Positions 17,196-27,135 of a DNA stretch of 57,108 nucleotides are shown here, piece by piece (the first letter of the stretch is position 1; each line of letters starts with the position of its first letter). This DNA is from Candidatus Zixiibacteriota bacterium (GTDB taxonomy: Bacteria > Zixibacteria > MSB-5A5 > GN15 > FEB-12): assembly GCA_020351995.1 (NCBI GenBank), contig CP070674.1, positions 3,455,091 through 3,512,198 of the forward strand, given 5' to 3'. The notes beneath the pieces were generated by a model. That model made no database searches. It was not told the DNA's origin and saw only the letters and a program-made list of their open reading frames with translations. The position numbers were made by a program, and so were the translations under genes.

Positions 17196-20100
17196 ATGGT
17201 CATCTTTGAACATAACAACTTCCGCTGGAAACGGGCAATCAGACTTGTCGGTGTCGTTTTTGTCTTGCTGCTTTGTGCGAGTTCGCTACAAGCTAACAGC
17301 GCCGATGTCGCAGCAACAGTGACGGTAGCCCCCAGAGTCGAGGCGCTAACGGCCAGCGCCATCCCTCTTGGTTCATACGGCCTTTATCCGGGTGGGAAAT
17401 CGGCCGCGATTCTGGCTCTTTCGGTACGCAACACGTACACAGAAGCCAAGGCACTCTCGACCATAACTATACACGATGCCTCGCGCGGCGCGGGTACACC
17501 CGCACAGCTTCTATCAAATGTCGACAGCTTATTTCTGTTCAAAGATCTCGATGGTGACAGTTTGTTATCGATCTCCGATTCTCTAATGGTATCCGACGCC
17601 TGGGACGCAGCAGATATGTTACTGCCGCTCGGCGCCTTGAATATCGGCAAAGATTCCGCGGCAATACTGTTACTGGCCGTTAAGGTCGCTTTGTTTCCCC
17701 GTGACGGGGACAGCGTCGACGTTTATCTAAGGCCGGCATCTGATATTGGTACGTCCGACGCTACCCCGGTGACAGGGGCTGACTCACTCAACTCACTGGG
17801 ATACGGTGTCATCGACGGACTGGTGGCGGCTCAACTGAATACTCCCGCGACCGGACTGACCAGCATCGGCACCGGTGACACAGTCTACAATGTATTTACA
17901 GTGGATATTCCGCGCAACGGGTACGCATCCGACACCTTAAGATCTTTTACGATTCACAATGCCGGCACGGCTAATCAGAGTGATTTGGAGTTCGTAGTCC
18001 TATTTTCCGACAACGGAAACGGCGTATGGGGCGGGTTTTCCGAAGAAAACCTGATAGCGCCTTTGGAGTACACAGGGGCTCACTGGGCGGTCAGTAATCT
18101 CGATGTCCCACTTTCCACGCCGACCACCAGGTTTTACCTGGGGGCCAAGACTCTCCCCTACCCGGTTAACGGGGCCGACGTTATTCTCAGTATTCCGGAG
18201 TACGGCATTCTCGTGGCGTCACGCAATGACGGACCGCTCGACGCGGAAACGCAGCCAGTGGATACGATCGAGATTCAATCCGAGGAGGGGCTGCTCGTAA
18301 CGTCTATACCGCTCAGTCCCGGGTCGCTTATTCCGGGAGAGATTAGCTCGCCGGTTTTTGCCTTTGAATTAAGAAACGGCAGCCGCGACGTGGTTCAGCT
18401 TGACAGCATAGATCTCGAGCTTGAACTAATTGATCCGACCGGAGAGGGTTCGGTGGCCGAGCTGGAGAGCCAACTCGACAGCCTGCTGCTATACGAAGAC
18501 AAAGACGGTGACCCGACCAGCATCGGCCCCTCTGACCTGCTCGTGGGCGTGGCCCCGACCAGTATTGGCCCATGCCGATTCGCGACCGGCGGGATACAGA
18601 TAGACGCCGGCGGCAGCGAAGTTGGCCTGAGTGTCGTCGTGGCATCGAACATAATTTTCGCCCGCAATGCCAATACCGTAGACATAAGTCTCGATTCCGA
18701 GGCAGATATTTTCATTTCCCCCAGCACTACCATCTTCGGAAGTTTTCCCGTGTCAGAGGCTTCGATCTTCACCATCGATGCCTTCCCGGCGGAGAAAGTT
18801 GCGGTCAACCATATAGCGGCCGAGAACCTTTACGGCGGCCAGACGAATATCCCGATACTCGACTTTGTGGCACCCGGTAACGGTTACGCCGAGGATACGC
18901 TTGAATCACTGATAGTTGAGAATATCGGCAGCGTTGATGACGGCGTAGCTCTTGAGGCGCTGAACTTGTGGCGCGATCTGTCAGGTGACGGTTTCACTCC
19001 GGGCGACGTTCAAGTAGCCGCCCTCACGCACGGGGCGATTTCATGGTCGGCGACCGGCTTCAGCCAGACAGTGGCCAACAGCGGCCAGCGCTTTATCCTT
19101 ACGGTCGATATCTCCGATGGCCAGTTCGACGGCGGGACGCTGGGATTGTCAATACCCACAGCCGGGATGATTTATGCATCAGGGATGGTTGGCCCCGACG
19201 ACTACCAGATCGCTGATGATAACACGCATCTGATAATTCCGCCGCAGAGGATCACGGTTGTATCGGTTCCGACCGTATCAACCACAGTCTACCCGGGCAG
19301 CACTAATAATACCATCCTCACCTTCGCGCTCTATAACGGCTATATCAACGAGTCCAAGACACTGCGGTCGATTCGTTTCAGCAATATAAGCAGGAGTATA
19401 TCGGATGTCGGTTACGCGGATCATGAGATTGGCAGGATTCGCCTGTACTATGATGCTGATGCCAACCGGGTGCTGGATGGAGATCCGTTGATTGGCTCGG
19501 GATATTTCGATGACGGGGTGGTGACAATCGCAGGTCTGAGTTTGGGTCTGCCGTCAGAATCGCTGGCGTATTTCTTCGTTCAGTCAGATGTAGCGTCGGA
19601 CGCCATAGATTCGGACAGCCTGGCCCTGAGCGTGAACGGCATCGCCGACTTTATCTTCCAAGAATCGGTCAGCATCAACGGCGATCTTCCATTGACAGGT
19701 GGTGGATGGCATATCATTGACGGTTCGGTGAAATGCCAGTACGAAGTATTGGCTTTAGCGTCGCAGTCGGTTAGTCCCGGTGAGGTTCTCGTTCCCGTGA
19801 TGGCCTTTCGCCCGGCCTCCAACGGGAATCAAGATGACACTTTGATATCGCTTACGGTGTCTAACGCCGGAACCGCCGATACAACTGACTTCACAAACCT
19901 GAGGTTGTGGATAGACTCAAACGGCGACGATACCTGGCAAGTGACCGACGTGCTTGTAGGAAGTCTTAATTTCACGGGCGGCTGGTGGTCAGCAGGGGGG
20001 TTCGCCCTTGCCATACCTCCGACGCCGCCGACTGTTTTCATCACGGTCGATATCCAGCCCGGCGGTACAGACGGCCGGAGCATTAATTTGACGGTTCCAA

Positions 20101-22826
20101 CGGGTGGCTGCTTGTATACCTCCGGCAATGATGGCCCGATCGATTCAACGATCCAATCAGGGGCGCAGTTCACCCTGACCGGCTCCAATCTTCGGGTGGC
20201 CCATCATCCTTCCCGCAGCACCTATTCGGTTGGGGAAACGATAGAGGTTGAGTTCTCCGCGACCAACCTTTCGGGGTCCACAATGGATAATGTGGTAGGT
20301 ATATGCAGCCTGATCGGTGATCCGGCCACGGTGCGGCTGGACAGCGCTCAGCTTGGCCCGGTATCGCTTCCATCATCGGATTCGGCGGAGTTCGCAAGTT
20401 ATTATACAGCAATGCAGCCGGGAACCATTTCCTGGTCCTTGCAGGCCGTCGAAACCGTAATCGACGATTCCTCTTCAGTATTGATAACCGACCCATGTCA
20501 AATTCAGGCAGTGCCGAGCGGTGTCGAGGTTGACTTTGCCAGTTCGATGCCCGCCACCGTCACACTGGGCCAGAAGAACATCATATCGATGAGTCTTGGT
20601 TTCTCACATGCTGACACCGAGGCGACGGCGGCGGCAGCGGTGCTTGACAGCCTCAGAGTGCAGGTTTTTGACAGCAATGGCAGCCCCGTCCCGGCAGATG
20701 AGGTGTTCTCTCGCCTTCGTGTTATCACCGATGAAATGTTTGTCATCGAACCGCCAGCCATTCCGTCGCTGCCGGAGGTGACCTTCATCTTTGGGCAACC
20801 GGTGGTAGTCGAGCCGGGGACAGCGCGCAATCTGAGTGTGATTGTAGACATCGACAGTCTGGCCACTGCGGCCGAATTTCGTCTGGCGGTATCGGATGTA
20901 TCGTCGGTAATATTCCGCGATTGCAATTCAGGTGTGGAGGTACCCGTTTCCGCCGCAGCCGGTTTTCCATTAACGACGACGGTTAGCAGAATCGAACGTC
21001 CGCCCGATCAGTTACTCGTGGCGGCCCTCGATCAAGCCGACGAGAACATAAATCTCGGCCAAGAAGGGGCCAGGTTGTTTCGCCTGACTTTGCGACATCC
21101 AGGCGTCGCTGGAACGGCCCCGATTCAGTTTACCGAGTTATCGATGGCGGCGGAGAATGATTCATATGAGTCACTAAATTTCGCGGATATTTTCGATGTG
21201 GTCGAAGTGGTTCACCGCGGAAACGTTTCGGCGATGGTAACGGGTGCGAATCTGGACTCCGGACTTATAACGCTGGCGTTGAGTTCGCCGCCTATACTGG
21301 GTCCGGGCGACAGCGATACCCTCGATCTGCGTGCCGATCTGCGCTCTGACGCCCCATTGAACAAGTTTCGTATGATCGCCGACAGCAGCCGAATCATCGC
21401 GCGGAATTTTAGCACCGGCGAGGATGTACCAGTAAATCTGGATCCAACCGTGATGCCACCGGGAGCGGTTTTCCCGCTCCATTCAGGTTGGCTGCAAACG
21501 CGTGATCCGGCGCAGGTACCTTTCGCTTGTCTGAGCTCGACTCCCGGTCTGTCGGTTCTGGCCGGCGCCGACACGGTATCCCTGATGAGTCTGGTCTTGA
21601 CTTATCCGGCCACGGACGATTACTCGTCGCTGATCATACGGGATATGAGTTTGATTGTGTTGGATTCGACCGATTTAGCTCTCGACCCCCGTCGATTGTT
21701 TGACCGGCTGGGTTACATCGTGAACGATTCGCCGGCACAGTTCCAGAGTTCTGTTGACCCGATCAGCGGTCAAACCGTATTTGAATTCGGCACGGAAGGT
21801 ATCGTGCTCAGCCCGGCAGATACATTGACCGTCCAGCTCGTAGCCGACCTGGATGCCGGGGTTCCCTACGATCATTTTCTGCTTCGGTTAAGTTCGCTGG
21901 AGAACATTCGTCTAACGGATGCTACAGATTCGCTGCGGCATCCGGAGGCGGTGCTGGACGCTACGTGCGAAGTTACAGTCCCGTTTGTTGCCGGTCCGGT
22001 GAGTATACTCTGGCCAGCGGGTCGACCGACACTGAATCCCCAACCGCCACAGCTTGCTCTGGCATCTGCCGGCCAGCATAATGTGCGGGTCTTCGACGCT
22101 GAAGTTGAATATGTCAGTCAGGTGCCGCGCGGCGACCTGCTCCTCGACTCATTCGCAGGAAGTATCTACAGGCGTACGAAGGATGGCTTCGCACCCGTTT
22201 CCGGGTCGAGCGTATTCGAGTCGGTCAGGCTGAGGGTCAATGATGAAATCTGGGCATATGATTCGTTACTGGCGACCTCGACGACTCTGCTGTGGTCAAA
22301 CAACGATTATCTTCTGGAGCAAAACAGTACGGCTCACCTCCAGCTTGAAGTTGATATAAAGACCGATGCCCGTCCGGGTAATTACGTATTCGGCTTTGGT
22401 GACTCAACTTTTATCAGCTTCATCGACGAGAATGTAGATACATCGCTCTACTCAATTCTGGTCACCGGTTCGTACCCGCTGACGTCCACCGAATTGAGTA
22501 TCAGTGCGCCGGATCTGAAGGGCAGTTTCACCAACTACCCCAACCCGTTCGTCGCTTCAGGGGACGACGGTGTAACCACATTTGGATACGTTCTTTCAGA
22601 AGGCGCGCGCATTAGCATAAAGCTTTACACCTCCACCGGGCAGCTGACGGCGACGGTGGTCGATGACGTTTATAAGAGCGCCGATACTGAACACAAAGAT
22701 ACCTGGGACGGACGCAATAATCGCGGTTTGACAGTCGCTCCGGGAACGTATGTCTGCGTGGCCACGGCCGATTACGATTCAGGTCGGCACGAGAGTGTCA
22801 AAAGAAAGGTGACGGTAGTACGATGA
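17196..22826 (+). CDS. Giant secreted repeat protein with FlgD-like C-terminal module
   Basis: 1876 residues with an N-terminal signal peptide (RLVGVVFVLLLCASSLQANS). The body is built from repeated beta modules of roughly 160-190 residues, marked by NGYASDTLRSFTIHNAG, NGYAEDTLESLIVENIG, NGNQDDTLISLTVSNAG and a following LWxDxxGDG...W(S/A)xxG(F/A) block and (S/T)GNDGP/SGMVGP turn. Acidic DxDGDxxxSxxD segments such as FKDLDGDSLLSISDSL look like dockerin/EF-hand-type calcium loops. The last 95 residues (NYPNPFVAS...TWDGRNNRG...GTYVCVA) form a FlgD-Ig-like domain used as a C-terminal sorting or anchoring module in many FCB bacteria. The stop overlaps the start of the PorV-like gene by four bases (ATGA), linking its synthesis to that outer-membrane protein. 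Confidence 0.86.
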   Translation: MVIFEHNNFRWKRAIRLVGVVFVLLLCASSLQANSADVAATVTVAPRVEALTASAIPLGSYGLYPGGKSAAILALSVRNTYTEAKALSTITIHDASRGAGTPAQLLSNVDSLFLFKDLDGDSLLSISDSLMVSDAWDAADMLLPLGALNIGKDSAAILLLAVKVALFPRDGDSVDVYLRPASDIGTSDATPVTGADSLNSLGYGVIDGLVAAQLNTPATGLTSIGTGDTVYNVFTVDIPRNGYASDTLRSFTIHNAGTANQSDLEFVVLFSDNGNGVWGGFSEENLIAPLEYTGAHWAVSNLDVPLSTPTTRFYLGAKTLPYPVNGADVILSIPEYGILVASRNDGPLDAETQPVDTIEIQSEEGLLVTSIPLSPGSLIPGEISSPVFAFELRNGSRDVVQLDSIDLELELIDPTGEGSVAELESQLDSLLLYEDKDGDPTSIGPSDLLVGVAPTSIGPCRFATGGIQIDAGGSEVGLSVVVASNIIFARNANTVDISLDSEADIFISPSTTIFGSFPVSEASIFTIDAFPAEKVAVNHIAAENLYGGQTNIPILDFVAPGNGYAEDTLESLIVENIGSVDDGVALEALNLWRDLSGDGFTPGDVQVAALTHGAISWSATGFSQTVANSGQRFILTVDISDGQFDGGTLGLSIPTAGMIYASGMVGPDDYQIADDNTHLIIPPQRITVVSVPTVSTTVYPGSTNNTILTFALYNGYINESKTLRSIRFSNISRSISDVGYADHEIGRIRLYYDADANRVLDGDPLIGSGYFDDGVVTIAGLSLGLPSESLAYFFVQSDVASDAIDSDSLALSVNGIADFIFQESVSINGDLPLTGGGWHIIDGSVKCQYEVLALASQSVSPGEVLVPVMAFRPASNGNQDDTLISLTVSNAGTADTTDFTNLRLWIDSNGDDTWQVTDVLVGSLNFTGGWWSAGGFALAIPPTPPTVFITVDIQPGGTDGRSINLTVPTGGCLYTSGNDGPIDSTIQSGAQFTLTGSNLRVAHHPSRSTYSVGETIEVEFSATNLSGSTMDNVVGICSLIGDPATVRLDSAQLGPVSLPSSDSAEFASYYTAMQPGTISWSLQAVETVIDDSSSVLITDPCQIQAVPSGVEVDFASSMPATVTLGQKNIISMSLGFSHADTEATAAAAVLDSLRVQVFDSNGSPVPADEVFSRLRVITDEMFVIEPPAIPSLPEVTFIFGQPVVVEPGTARNLSVIVDIDSLATAAEFRLAVSDVSSVIFRDCNSGVEVPVSAAAGFPLTTTVSRIERPPDQLLVAALDQADENINLGQEGARLFRLTLRHPGVAGTAPIQFTELSMAAENDSYESLNFADIFDVVEVVHRGNVSAMVTGANLDSGLITLALSSPPILGPGDSDTLDLRADLRSDAPLNKFRMIADSSRIIARNFSTGEDVPVNLDPTVMPPGAVFPLHSGWLQTRDPAQVPFACLSSTPGLSVLAGADTVSLMSLVLTYPATDDYSSLIIRDMSLIVLDSTDLALDPRRLFDRLGYIVNDSPAQFQSSVDPISGQTVFEFGTEGIVLSPADTLTVQLVADLDAGVPYDHFLLRLSSLENIRLTDATDSLRHPEAVLDATCEVTVPFVAGPVSILWPAGRPTLNPQPPQLALASAGQHNVRVFDAEVEYVSQVPRGDLLLDSFAGSIYRRTKDGFAPVSGSSVFESVRLRVNDEIWAYDSLLATSTTLLWSNNDYLLEQNSTAHLQLEVDIKTDARPGNYVFGFGDSTFISFIDENVDTSLYSILVTGSYPLTSTELSISAPDLKGSFTNYPNPFVASGDDGVTTFGYVLSEGARISIKLYTSTGQLTATVVDDVYKSADTEHKDTWDGRNNRGLTVAPGTYVCVATADYDSGRHESVKRKVTVVR

Positions 22827-24787
22827 AGATATGGCCAAAGATATATCTTGTCGCCGTTCTTTTGATGGCCAGTGGCGGCGCGATTGGTTCCGATGGAAGC
22901 GAATCACCGTTTAGTTTTGGCGCGGGCGCGAGGGAGCTGGCCCTGGGCGGGGCGGCGATAACCGGGGCAGACGACGCCACCGCGGTGTTCTGGAATCCAT
23001 CCCGTCTGACGCTGGCCCAGAAGATATCGCTCACCGGTATGCACAGCGAACTTCTGATTGACGGGGCGGTCTACCAGTATTTTGGCATGGTCTTCCCGAC
23101 CCTTGATCTGGGTGGTTTCGGTCTGGGTCTTTTCCGCCAGAGCATCCAGAATATAGAAAAAAGAGGTACCGACAATTCATACCTGGGAGAGTTCGACGAT
23201 TCTCATCTCAGGTTATACCTTGGCTACGGTCGCAGCCTGGGTAAATTCAAGGTGGGGGCCAGTCTATCCCTGGATCATCAGTCGATTGATATTTACCGGG
23301 CGACGTCGTCACCGGGCCTGACTCTGGCCGTCACTCACCGACACGACCCGAAGCCAGCATGGTTATCCGACCTGACTGTGGCCGCGGTGGCGCGGAGTGT
23401 ACTCAAGCCGGGTATCAAACTGGCCGAGGAAACGTACCGCTATCCCACCGTGCTCGAGTTGAGCGGTTCGGTCCGGGTGGTACAGAGTAACGGTACAGAT
23501 CATTCCCTGGAGCCGTTCATTACGGTGCGTAAGGTTGAGTCCATCCCGGTGAACCTACACGCCGGGCTGGAGTACACGTACAAAGAGACATTGCAGCTAA
23601 GAACCGGCTTGAGACAGAAGAACTTCTCCTTCGGCGCAGGGCTTAAACTGGGAACGATATCATTTGACTATGCGCTCGTGGACCGTGACCTTGATTACGT
23701 TCATCTTTTCGCACTGACGGGCTCGTTCGGCCTCTCGGTGGAGGAGCGCAGGAAAAGTCGCGCGGACAAACAGGAGGCAGATTTCCGGCAGGCAATGAAT
23801 CTTCAAATGCGGCAACGGAACCTGGCGTTGATTGATGAACTGCTGGCGGCCGGTCGCGACCAGTTAGCTTCGGATAAATTTGAAGAGGCGGTGGGCAGCT
23901 TTGATCGATTGGTTTTTCTCGCCCGAAGCACCGGGATTGATGACGCCGAGTACCAGAAGTTGCTGGACAGCGCGCTGGAGTTACGCACTACGGCCGAGGA
24001 AACGAATTTGCTGGAAGCGGCGGTCGATTCAGCGGCCAAAAGCTTCGAGGCGGACGATTTCCTGAGCGCGCGCTATCACGCCAGCCTGGCATTGCAAAGT
24101 GACTCCACCTGTGAGCGGGCGCGCGAGTTATTCGAGAAGGCCGACACAATACTCAAATCAAGAGCAGAGCGGAGTGAATTCCTTGCCGAACAGCTTGCCC
24201 GGATTGACTCGCTGTTAGATTCGAATCGCCTGGATCAGGCGGAGCTGGTGATTCGCTCCCTGACGGCGATAGCACCGGAAGATGATGCCGTCATGCGCAG
24301 GATAAACCGGTTAGAACTCGAACGGCTTCGCAAGAAGATCGCCGATATGGAAGCCCGGCGTCACGATAGTACCACGCAAATAGTCCGGTCGGCCGGTGAT
24401 GATTCGGGGGCCGGGACAGACAAAACGGGCGTAACGGCAGGCGAAAGACCGGCGCAGGTCTTGTCCGAAGCCGAGCAGGATGAAATGCAGCGTCTATACC
24501 AGCAAGCCAAGCAGCTGTTTAACGACGGAGACATCAAAGCGGCCATCAGGCAGTGGGAAATCGTGGCCAGTCGAGCACCAGACTTTCAATCGGTCAGCGA
24601 ATTCCTGGTAAAAGCATACAAGTTTCTGGGGTTAGAGCTTTACGGGCAGAAACAGAGAGCGGAAGCAATAGCGGTCTGGAAGAAAGCCCTGGCTCTCGAT
24701 CCCGACAATACCGATATCGCCGAATACATAAAGCGCGCTGAAACACAGATGAAGAAACTGAAAGAACTCGCTCATGAGCAGCCGTAA
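22823..24787 (+). CDS. PorV/PorQ-like outer-membrane protein with C-terminal TPR region
   Basis: 654 residues with a signal peptide (MKIWPKIYLVAVLLMASGGA). Residues about 27-310 have the PorV/PorQ (UPF0164) pattern: FGAGARELALGGAAIT, DDATAVFWNPSRLTLAQ, then amphipathic strand pairs ending near VHLFALTGSFGLS, indicating a FadL/OMP85-size beta-barrel. The rest is helical: coiled-coil/TPR-like repeats (LDSNRLDQAELVIRSLTAI, QAKQLFNDGDIKAAIRQWE, AEAIAVWKKALALDPDN). PorV acts in type IX secretion and in surface attachment of cargo in Bacteroidetes. By analogy this protein may export or anchor the giant repeat protein encoded just before it, which is inference. It overlaps the phosphatase gene by 14 bases. 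Confidence 0.82.
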   Translation: MKIWPKIYLVAVLLMASGGAIGSDGSESPFSFGAGARELALGGAAITGADDATAVFWNPSRLTLAQKISLTGMHSELLIDGAVYQYFGMVFPTLDLGGFGLGLFRQSIQNIEKRGTDNSYLGEFDDSHLRLYLGYGRSLGKFKVGASLSLDHQSIDIYRATSSPGLTLAVTHRHDPKPAWLSDLTVAAVARSVLKPGIKLAEETYRYPTVLELSGSVRVVQSNGTDHSLEPFITVRKVESIPVNLHAGLEYTYKETLQLRTGLRQKNFSFGAGLKLGTISFDYALVDRDLDYVHLFALTGSFGLSVEERRKSRADKQEADFRQAMNLQMRQRNLALIDELLAAGRDQLASDKFEEAVGSFDRLVFLARSTGIDDAEYQKLLDSALELRTTAEETNLLEAAVDSAAKSFEADDFLSARYHASLALQSDSTCERARELFEKADTILKSRAERSEFLAEQLARIDSLLDSNRLDQAELVIRSLTAIAPEDDAVMRRINRLELERLRKKIADMEARRHDSTTQIVRSAGDDSGAGTDKTGVTAGERPAQVLSEAEQDEMQRLYQQAKQLFNDGDIKAAIRQWEIVASRAPDFQSVSEFLVKAYKFLGLELYGQKQRAEAIAVWKKALALDPDNTDIAEYIKRAETQMKKLKELAHEQP

Positions 24788-26381
24788 CAAGGATGGGGAC
24801 AAACACGAGTGGCCACAGACGAAGGACTTCCGAAGGTCCATCCGGGTCGAACATACCGTCGTCATGGCTTGCATGATATTTACTTTGATGGCTATCGCCG
24901 GATACCTGGTCATAACGCGGCATGTTGAGACAGTCGCCAATCACGTTGTCCGAGAACTGGTGGTGCAGGCACGATCATTCTCACGTACAGCCGGTGAATT
25001 GTTGTTGTCGTCGGAGAACCCGGACCAGCTATTGCTCGGTGAAATCTGTGGCAATTTCGCAAACGACAATTCGGATGTATACTGGTGTGGTATCAGTGGT
25101 GTAGATAGTACTTTTATCGCCCATACCGACATCCGGCAGGTTATGAGACACCAGAAGTGGTGCCAGGTGGCCGGCGGCCGCAGGCACGATGTCTTGCGGG
25201 AAGGCGAAGTGCACGCCAGAAAAGCAGACACGCTTTACACGATTATACCGGTCGTCGAGGAGGGCCATGTTCTTGGATATCTTGTGGCAGCCTCATCGGA
25301 TCGGGCCATCCGGGAGGCTCGACTCAGGGCGGTGACAACGATGGCAACGGGTACCGGAGCGGTTGTGATAATAGGCACGATACTAATGCTCCTTGCGCTG
25401 CATCGGCAATTAAGACCGATTTCCCAGATTGTCCAGGGCGTTCAGAGAATCGACCCGGTCCGACTGGCGATCGAGATTCCAAAGATGGCTCGCAACGAGC
25501 TTGGTTACCTGGCGGCAACGGTGAAAGTAATGGCCAATCGTCTTCGAGAGGCCCAGCAGGAATTGTTGGAGAAACAAAGGCTGGCGCAGGAACTACATAT
25601 CGCGAATCAGATTCAGCACAATATTCTTCCGAAGGAGTTTCCGAAAGACAGGATGTTCGAGTGCGCCGGTATTTACCGCGGGGCTCGTGAGGTCAGTGGC
25701 GACTACTTCGATTTCATCCCGTTAAAGAGCGAACGTCTGGGCATTGTGGTTGCTGATGTCTCCGGGAAATCGTTGCCGGCCATGTTAATCGCACTTCACA
25801 CGAGAGATATCGTGAGAAATGCGGCCTCGTGGTCAGGGGGCGAGCCGGCCGAAACGCTCATTCGGTCGAACGCGGAACTTGTGGAAGGTATTTCCGAGGG
25901 TATGTTCGTTACTCTTTTCTTCGGGCTTCTTGACGTCACCAGCGGCAGGTTCAAGTACGCGTCGGCGGGCCACACACCGGTCATCAAGACGAATATTCAT
26001 AGCCAGGAGATGAGATTTCTCAAGCCGCCGGGTCCGCCCCTGGGTCTGTTTGACACTGATGAATTCGCGGAGATGCTTGAAGAAAAAGAGATTTTGCTAC
26101 AGCGCGGCGACTGGCTGTTGTTTTATACGGATGGAGTGAACGAGGCTCAGAACAGCGCCGGTGATTTTTACGGTAAAATTCGGTTAGCCAGAATACTGGA
26201 GACGGCCAAACAAGCTGAAGCTCAGAAAGCCATTAACAGAATAGCCGATGACCTGACCGGCTTTGTCGGCGACCATCCTCAATCAGACGACATAACTTTG
26301 TTGGCTCTTCACTGGCAGGCGACATGTCTGCCCCAACCAATAGATGAAGGAAAGGGGACCACTAATGTCTGTACCCGGTGA
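24774..26381 (+). CDS. Membrane-anchored SpoIIE/RsbU-type serine phosphatase
   Basis: 535 residues. There is a transmembrane helix near residues 25-45 (VMACMIFTLMAIAGYLVI), an extracytoplasmic sensor region to about 170, a second helix near 190-210 (GTGAVVIIGTILMLLAL), a HAMP-like linker (LRPISQIVQGVQRID) and a complete PP2C SpoIIE domain: SGDYFDF, VVADVSGK, GMFVTLFFGLL, SAGHTPVI, FYTDGVNEAQ and DDITLLAL are all present, including the metal-binding aspartates. Such phosphatases dephosphorylate STAS antagonists to release a sigma factor or other partner. The ATG at 24774 overlaps the upstream stop and the 3' end overlaps the STAS-HATPase gene, so the whole module is translated as a unit. Confidence 0.92.
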   Translation: MSSRNKDGDKHEWPQTKDFRRSIRVEHTVVMACMIFTLMAIAGYLVITRHVETVANHVVRELVVQARSFSRTAGELLLSSENPDQLLLGEICGNFANDNSDVYWCGISGVDSTFIAHTDIRQVMRHQKWCQVAGGRRHDVLREGEVHARKADTLYTIIPVVEEGHVLGYLVAASSDRAIREARLRAVTTMATGTGAVVIIGTILMLLALHRQLRPISQIVQGVQRIDPVRLAIEIPKMARNELGYLAATVKVMANRLREAQQELLEKQRLAQELHIANQIQHNILPKEFPKDRMFECAGIYRGAREVSGDYFDFIPLKSERLGIVVADVSGKSLPAMLIALHTRDIVRNAASWSGGEPAETLIRSNAELVEGISEGMFVTLFFGLLDVTSGRFKYASAGHTPVIKTNIHSQEMRFLKPPGPPLGLFDTDEFAEMLEEKEILLQRGDWLLFYTDGVNEAQNSAGDFYGKIRLARILETAKQAEAQKAINRIADDLTGFVGDHPQSDDITLLALHWQATCLPQPIDEGKGTTNVCTR

Positions 26382-27135
26382 ACTCGCAGATACAACCATA
26401 CGACTTTCCGAATCGGTGACCAGAGACAGTCAGAAGCAATTGGCTGATCTGGTCAGTGATTTGACAGACCGGGGAGGAAAGCGATTACACATTGACTGCA
26501 GTGATCTGTCACTGTTGACCCGTGAGCATATATGGCTTCTTTTGCAGGTCCAAACGCAATGTCAGATGCAGGGTATAACGGTAATTCTAAGTGCCCCTAC
26601 CTTAACCCTATTCAATATAGAGACGCTGGGAAGCCTTATTGAGGCCTCGTCAAGTCTGACCAAGCGACCCACTCCGCAGGAGGAGCCGAAACCCGGTATC
26701 CCACCGGCGAAGGCACCGCTCCGGTTGGAGCAGAGATTTCGGGCTCGCGCGTCAGAGTTGGGCAATTCGACGCGCGAATTCGAGTCGTTCATGACGAGGT
26801 TAAAAATCGCGAAAGTCGATCGCTACGTGCTCCGTACGCTTTACACGGAAGCGGTTCAAAATATATACCGCCACGCCGGGTTGAAAGACAATCAGGAAAT
26901 ACAGGTTCAGGTGGAGCGTACGGGTAAGTGTCTTTCCCTGACGTTTGTGGACGAGGGTCAGGAATTCGATCCGACGGCCGAAAGCGTGCTGCAGGAGCAC
27001 ATTTCCGATCCGTCGGCAGTTGAGTTCCCCCATTTCGGAATAAAGATGCTGAAGCGACTGGCTGATGACATAACCTATCAGCGCAGTCAGTCCGGCAAAA
27101 ATGTACTTCGAATAATCAAGGAGTTACAGATATGA
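26365..27135 (+). CDS. STAS-like / HATPase (RsbW-type) fusion protein
   Basis: About 256 residues. ATG 26365 is preferred because AAAGGGGA at 26351-26358 is six bases away; an upstream in-frame ATG at 26344 has no ribosome-binding site. Residues about 10-95 look like a STAS domain (TTIRLSESVTRDSQKQLADL, KRLHIDCSDLSLLTREHIWL). After a proline-rich linker (PTPQEEPKPGIPPAK) comes a GHKL ATPase resembling RsbW: N-box TLYTEAVQNIYRHAG, G1 box VDEGQEFDP, and FPHFGIKMLKRLADDI near the end. RsbW proteins are anti-sigma kinases that phosphorylate a STAS protein. Fusing the STAS-like partner to the kinase is unusual and may make a self-regulating switch. The stop overlaps the next start by four bases. 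Confidence 0.83.
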   Translation: MSVPGELADTTIRLSESVTRDSQKQLADLVSDLTDRGGKRLHIDCSDLSLLTREHIWLLLQVQTQCQMQGITVILSAPTLTLFNIETLGSLIEASSSLTKRPTPQEEPKPGIPPAKAPLRLEQRFRARASELGNSTREFESFMTRLKIAKVDRYVLRTLYTEAVQNIYRHAGLKDNQEIQVQVERTGKCLSLTFVDEGQEFDPTAESVLQEHISDPSAVEFPHFGIKMLKRLADDITYQRSQSGKNVLRIIKELQI

